Assembly: GCF_963259705.1 (NCBI RefSeq)
Contig: NC_081844.1
Span: 21,871,715-21,935,714, forward strand
Source of the DNA: Myotis daubentonii
Lineage: Eukaryota; Chordata; Mammalia; Chiroptera; Vespertilionidae
Length of the DNA: 64,000 bases
Reading direction: 5' to 3'
Below, piece after piece: positions 59,259 to 64,000 of this stretch. The position numbers and the translations under genes are program-made. A model generated the notes under the pieces. It ran no database searches. It was not told the DNA's origin and saw only the letters and a program-made list of their open reading frames with translations. The first letter of the stretch is position 1; every line of letters starts with the position of its first letter.

Positions 59259-60021
59259 GTTTTTTGTTTTTTTTAAAATTCTTGAGATTATTACAGATGT
59301 CTCCCTTTAACAACCCCATTACCCCTTTACCCAGTTCCCAACCCACTGCCAGCCTTCTCCATGCTACTGTTTCTATCCATAGATAATGCATATATGCATA
59401 TAAGCTCTTTGCTTAATCTCTTCCCTACTCTCTTCCGTCCCTCTGAGATTCATCAGTTTGTTCCCTGTTTCCAAGCCTCTGGTTCTATTTTATTCATCAG
59501 TTTATTTTGTTCATTAGATTCCTTTTTTTTTTATAACCTGGACTTTTACTTTCAATTATTGATAGGTATGTTTTTATTGCCATTCTATTTTTTATATTTT
59601 TTATCTTTTTCTCCTCCTCCACTCCTCCTCCTCCTCCTCTTCCTCCTCCTCCTCCTCCTCCTCCTCCTCCTCCTCCTCCTCCTCCTCCTCCTCCTCCTTC
59701 TCCTCCTCCTCCTCCTCCTTCTCCTTCTTAAAGAATACCTTTCAACATTTCATGTAATACTGGTTTGGTGGTGATGAACTCCTTTAGCTTTTTCTTGTAT
59801 GTAAAGCTCTTTATCTGACCTTTAATTCTAAATGGCAGCTGGGCTGGGTAGAGTATTCTTGGTTCTAGGTCCTTGATATTCATCACTTTGAATATTTCTT
59901 ACCACTCCCTTCTGGCCTGTAAGCTTTCATTTTAGAAATCAGCTGAGTGTTGTATGTGTGCTCCCTTGTAGGTAACTTAGTGCTTTTCTCTTGCTGCTTT
60001 TAAGATTCTCTCTTTGTCTTT
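59259..60021 (-). mobile_element. HAL1 3'-end fragment (copy C)
   Basis: Counterpart of 25922-26644. Contains the CCT microsatellite at 59612-59730. Confidence 0.75.
59612..59730. repeat. (CCT)n microsatellite in the HAL1 tail
   Basis: Longer than in B. The poly-Leu frame across it is an artefact. Confidence 0.9.
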
Positions 60022-60240
60022 TTCTAAAAAATGCATTTTTATTGATTTCAGAGAGAAGGGAGAAGGAGAGAGAGATAGAAACATCAATAACGAGAGAGGG
60101 TCATTGATTGGCTGCCTCCTGAACACACCTTCCTGGGGATCGACCCTGCAACCCAGGAATGTGTCCTTGACCAGAATTGAACCCAGGACCCTTCAGTCTT
60201 GGGTCGATGCTCTATCCACTGAACCAAACCGGTTAGGGCT
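60022..60240 (-). mobile_element. Ves SINE (copy C)
   Basis: Counterpart of 26645-26861. Confidence 0.88.
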
Positions 60241-62650
60241 AGAGCCTAATAATTGTTAATACCCTCACCTGATGGTGAAGATTGAAGTATCCATCGGCCT
60301 ATGATGGTGGACAGATAATCAATATGTTGTATGTAGAGAGCTTGGTGTACTTCCTGCTTGTTGGTAAATGAATGGTTACCTTCACTGTGATGGGATGAGG
60401 CTGATTATTTTCTTCCTCCTCTCAAATGTCTCTAATCCTTCCCAAAACCTCGGTATCCAATTCCATAGACATATTTCAGTTCCCTGTCATCTCTCCCATC
60501 TAACAGGTTGGCACCCCTCTAGCCAAATGCACACATTGACTCAGAGAAAACTTTAATGCTGATCCTTGAACTCTCTGATTAAAATTCCTCCCCTAGTGAT
60601 ACCTCACTGGAGATAGAGGCCAAAATTTCGTAGCTTCAAACACGAGGCTCAAGTGTCTGTGAACTTTGGGCCAGCTCCACCCTCATGGAGCCCTGGCCTC
60701 CCTCACAGTGCTCTCCTACACATTGAACTTGACTCCAGCTTCACCTGACGCCACAGCTGCAGGGCTCAGAGCCTTTATGGGCTCACTTTCCTCTGCTTGG
60801 GGTCTCTCCACTGGTCTTTTGGAATTTTTTACCCCCTCTCCATCCTCCAAAGTCCAACTCCTCTTTCAGAGAGACTGGATCCCCTCCTTCATGAACCTTT
60901 TATTTTTCTAGCATGAGCACAGGAAAAGGTCACTTTCTCATGCTCTTAATCAAAGTGCTAGGGCACCCATGGTGAGATTTTTATTTAATCCCATGTCTTT
61001 GTTCCTTGCTAGACTGTGAGTACCTGAGGCATATAGCATGTTATACAAACACCTTCTCTCCCCCTTCAGATTTAGTTTAGTGTGGCTGAATATACGTATT
61101 CTATGACAGGATTCTATGAAGTTAGATGTGGAGGACATGCTTGAGGAGTGCTCTCAATGTTCTGAGATCAGGAGCCATTAGGGTGTCAGATTACAGTTGT
61201 AAGAATGAAATAGAATGAAATCAAGGAGGCACAAAAGAAAGTATTAGAGTGTGTCATACACAGTGAGGGTCCATACATAGTCATTTCATGGCTCCCTTTG
61301 CTCACGCTTGTATGCGGGTGTGTGTCGTGCAAAAATGCTGGATCACAATGTAAAAGGCACGTCTTATTTTGGGACACAGTGAAACAAATCTGGAATTCAA
61401 CACAATAAATGCAAGGACAGTCTCAAAGGCCATTTGCTGACTACGAGGGAAAAATAACAGTGAAAAGCCCAGCAGAGGGCCAGGTGCAGAGAAAAGAGGG
61501 AGCCAGCGTGGATGCTGAAGTTACCTCTGATTCAAGGGACCACACACTGACTGGAACTTCACTGCTCCACTGGCCTCATCACAGCGTCCTCCCCGCCTCT
61601 GATCGAATTGTGATTCCTGCAACTGTTCCATGTTTAGATCACTCTGGTGTTTATATAGCTCAATGGCATCTTTCCTTTGCTATTTTTGGCTTTAAGTTTT
61701 GATCTCTTTTGTGACACAACTGATGGGTGGGCACTGGTCCCGGTTCTGTTCTTTGTCAACCTACAAATCATCGCCGAACATTTTTTAGAAAACCCTGCTT
61801 ATGCCACAACTATTGATCCCCTTTCTTCACATATATATTCCTGAGAATATGATATCATAGCACACTTATTTCATTGTACTGGGCCTTCTTTGTCTAATGT
61901 GCAGTCAAATGAGCAGGGAGCTCACTGACTATTCATTTATGTAGTTTGATAAATGTGTGCTTTTCTATGGAAAAATGTTAAGGTATGGAATATTCATAAC
62001 ATAAACAATGGCAGGGAAAATAAACATTGTTGAATATTGTGTATTCAAATATTGGCATTAGTAAAATTGAATAAAATTGTAAAAGAAAAAAAGCCAAAAT
62101 AAAGTTCACAAAACTTTAATCACATCAATATAGGTCTCCAATTCCAGATATATGGGTAAGGATGTGGAAATAAAAATACAAAAATATACTTTTAAAAGGC
62201 AGTGGAGAAAGTAGTATCTACACTTATAATTTATACCTATATAAACATAAATAGATTATGCTTAGAAAATGCATAGAAAAGATCATTAATTGAATGCAAA
62301 AGAATTTTTCTGCCAAGGTGAAAAATGTAGCACAGTTTATGTTTAAAAGTAATGGGAGAAGACACAATATGACAGACTGATAGAATTGACCACACAAAAT
62401 TAATACGTTTTCATCCATTTCCCTAACTCCATCTATACATATATAAAGGAATTCTATGCCAAACAGCAATCTTTTTAGGAGGAAACTGATTTAGCATACT
62501 AAATGTATTAACTATATATTCGCCTACCTAGCACACAGATATGGACGTCTCTCAGCTCTGAGCTGGCCTGGTTAGGCTCTCAGGTTACCTCAGGGAGACA
62601 TTCTGGGATGTACTCCTTGAATCTTCCCACAGCATCTGCTGCACTCACAG
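60241..62650. other. Intron of C1, no gene
   Basis: Almost identical to 26862-29272. Confidence 0.6.
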
Positions 62651-62765
62651 ACTCACCTGGATGGGTCTCTGAAAGGAAGGGCTCCTTGTAGTGTCTGAAT
62701 TGCTCCCTGGATGGTTAATGTTGGAGACTGAAGCTCTGTTCTCAGACAAAAGAGCAGGGAGGACT
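62651..62765 (-). other. Predicted non-coding exon 1 of receptor C1, with splice donor
   Basis: The minus strand reads CCAG|GTGAGT (GT at 62656-62655), matching the B1 block. It pairs with the acceptor at 59052, giving an intron of about 3.6 kb. Confidence 0.6.
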
Positions 62766-64000
62766 CAAGCATTTGTCTCAGAGTCAGGCTCCAAAAGAAA
62801 CAAAAACGTTCTGTTCCAGCCAAACGTTGTACATGTTGGGAGTCTGCTGCAGAGGAGATATTACTCCTCCTTTATCTGCTCATTAGATACCTGCTGGCAT
62901 TGTTGCTCCCACCTCTGAGCACCCAGTTTCCCTGTGGACACACTGGTCTGAACAGAATGGAAACATTTCCTGCCAATTCTTTGTTCCCAAGGGACCAGGT
63001 TAGAAGTTAAGTGAATCTTGTTTTTGTTACTCCTTCTCCATGACCCTCTTGAGGTCTCATCTCCCAACACCTTTCCCAACTTTGAGTTACATTTTCTCTA
63101 AAGTCCCAGACTGAAGAAACTGGCTTGACTAGGAACCTTGAATTTTGAAAACACTGAATTTTTGTGAGGCACAAGCCATGATACATCCATAAAATTGCTA
63201 TTTCTCTCTTCAACAAGGGAAAGGATGGTGTGACTTTGAGGTAAAGCTTTGTGCACCACCCTCCTTGGCTTGTTGACACATTTGCCAAATCAATGAGAAA
63301 TTTCATACTTACATCAGAAGATAAGAGCTGCTATTTAGTCCCATATTCTAAGACCTTTGCTCATTATGAGACATAATTATAACATTTCATGCTATACAAT
63401 CTGAGGTTAGTACCTTATACGCATTATTTGATTTATATTTTATAAAAGTCTTTTCTCTGAAGTGATAACATTATGACCTTCATTCTCCATTGCTGAAGTG
63501 TGACTGAGGAAGTTTAGTGACCAACCCAACGTTATAATCAGAGTAAGGTGTTGCTTACAATCTGTCATGATGCTTTCAGTTCTCAAACTGTGCAGTGGTT
63601 CCCAATGAGGGAATATCTGAACATAGGCTGCTAAATACTTGCAATACCCAACACAAATAGTTATGTCATATTTAGAAGGTAAAACTTCTTAGTCTAGATG
63701 AGCCCTTCTTCAACTTCACAGTGCATATTATTGACTTAAAAAAATAACATTGACTAGGTGTTTCATCAGCAAAAGGATTTACTCTGGAAAAAGAAAGTAT
63801 TGCAACCCATGCCAAGCCACATGCATACTCTGGCCTGTGTGCCAAGATGGAGGGCTACTTATGGAGGGGAAAGGAAGAGGGAAGGGGAAGGGGAAGTTAG
63901 AACCATGGAGTTTTATAAACATAGCGTTCTTCCTGTAGGGCTCTGACGATTACATACAGTGTGAGAAATTCCATTGGTGCTATCTCCTCCCATAGGCCTT
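62766..64000. other. Upstream region of C1 to window end; MER20/MER5A-like block from about 63565
   Basis: Almost identical to 29387-30640. No gene seen; cut by the window. Confidence 0.55.

Larger units (their letters stand above)
57514..64000. repeat. Tandem segmental duplication, copy C (partial, cut by window end)
   Basis: Follows copy B 24178-30630 base for base with few differences, as in 61180-62460 against 27800-29090. Receptor C1 and its 3' flank are the exception and carry A-like variants. The second receptor of this copy would lie beyond the window. Confidence 0.95.

Overview
The window is mammalian nuclear DNA, almost certainly from a vespertilionid (vesper) bat. Three kinds of mobile DNA point there together: Ves SINEs (tRNA-headed), many non-autonomous Helitrons with HeliBat-type ends (5' TC...TATATAATAAAAG, 3' hairpin then CTAG, inserted between A and T), and a short hAT element. 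L1 and half-L1 (HAL1) retrotransposons and old MER20/MER5A-type DNA elements fill most of the rest.

The real genes are five odorant receptors of the class II OR7 type, all on the minus strand and all with an open reading frame: A1 (574-1527), A2 (10300-11247), B1 (24748-25701), B2 (36732-37688) and C1 (58085-59038). They lie in a tandem array of a two-receptor unit. Copy A is 1-24177, copy B is 24178-57513 and copy C starts at 57514 and runs off the window. In all five, a splice acceptor sits 13 bases before the ATG. A conserved splice donor lies about 3.5-3.6 kb upstream (10.4 kb in B2, whose intron holds a full-length L1). Each gene therefore looks like a non-coding first exon plus one coding exon.

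The array has at least two ages of duplication. A 14-24 kb against B 47.5-57.5 kb, and B 24-30.6 kb against C 57.5-64 kb, are nearly identical by eye. A 0-14 kb against B 24-47 kb is clearly more diverged and carries many lineage-specific insertions and deletions. The simplest reading is an old ~24-kb duplication followed by a recent ~33-kb one. Receptor C1 is a mosaic: its N-terminal half follows B1 and its C-terminal half follows A1.

Mobile elements by region. A: HAL1 remnant with a microsatellite (1.76-2.54 kb), hAT (6.83 kb), Helitrons (7.7, 8.7 and 16.2 kb, plus a tandem pair at 17.2 kb), Ves SINEs, a small L1 with a 3' transduction (9.5 kb), and a nested L1 complex (17.1-23.5 kb) containing an L1-Ves chimera. 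B repeats most of this and adds a HAL1 copy with one stop in its ORF (33.5-34.9 kb) and a full-length but inactivated L1 (38.7-45.9 kb). C repeats the start of B. No RNA gene, CRISPR array or prokaryotic feature was seen, and no coding gene other than odorant receptors and retrotransposon ORFs.
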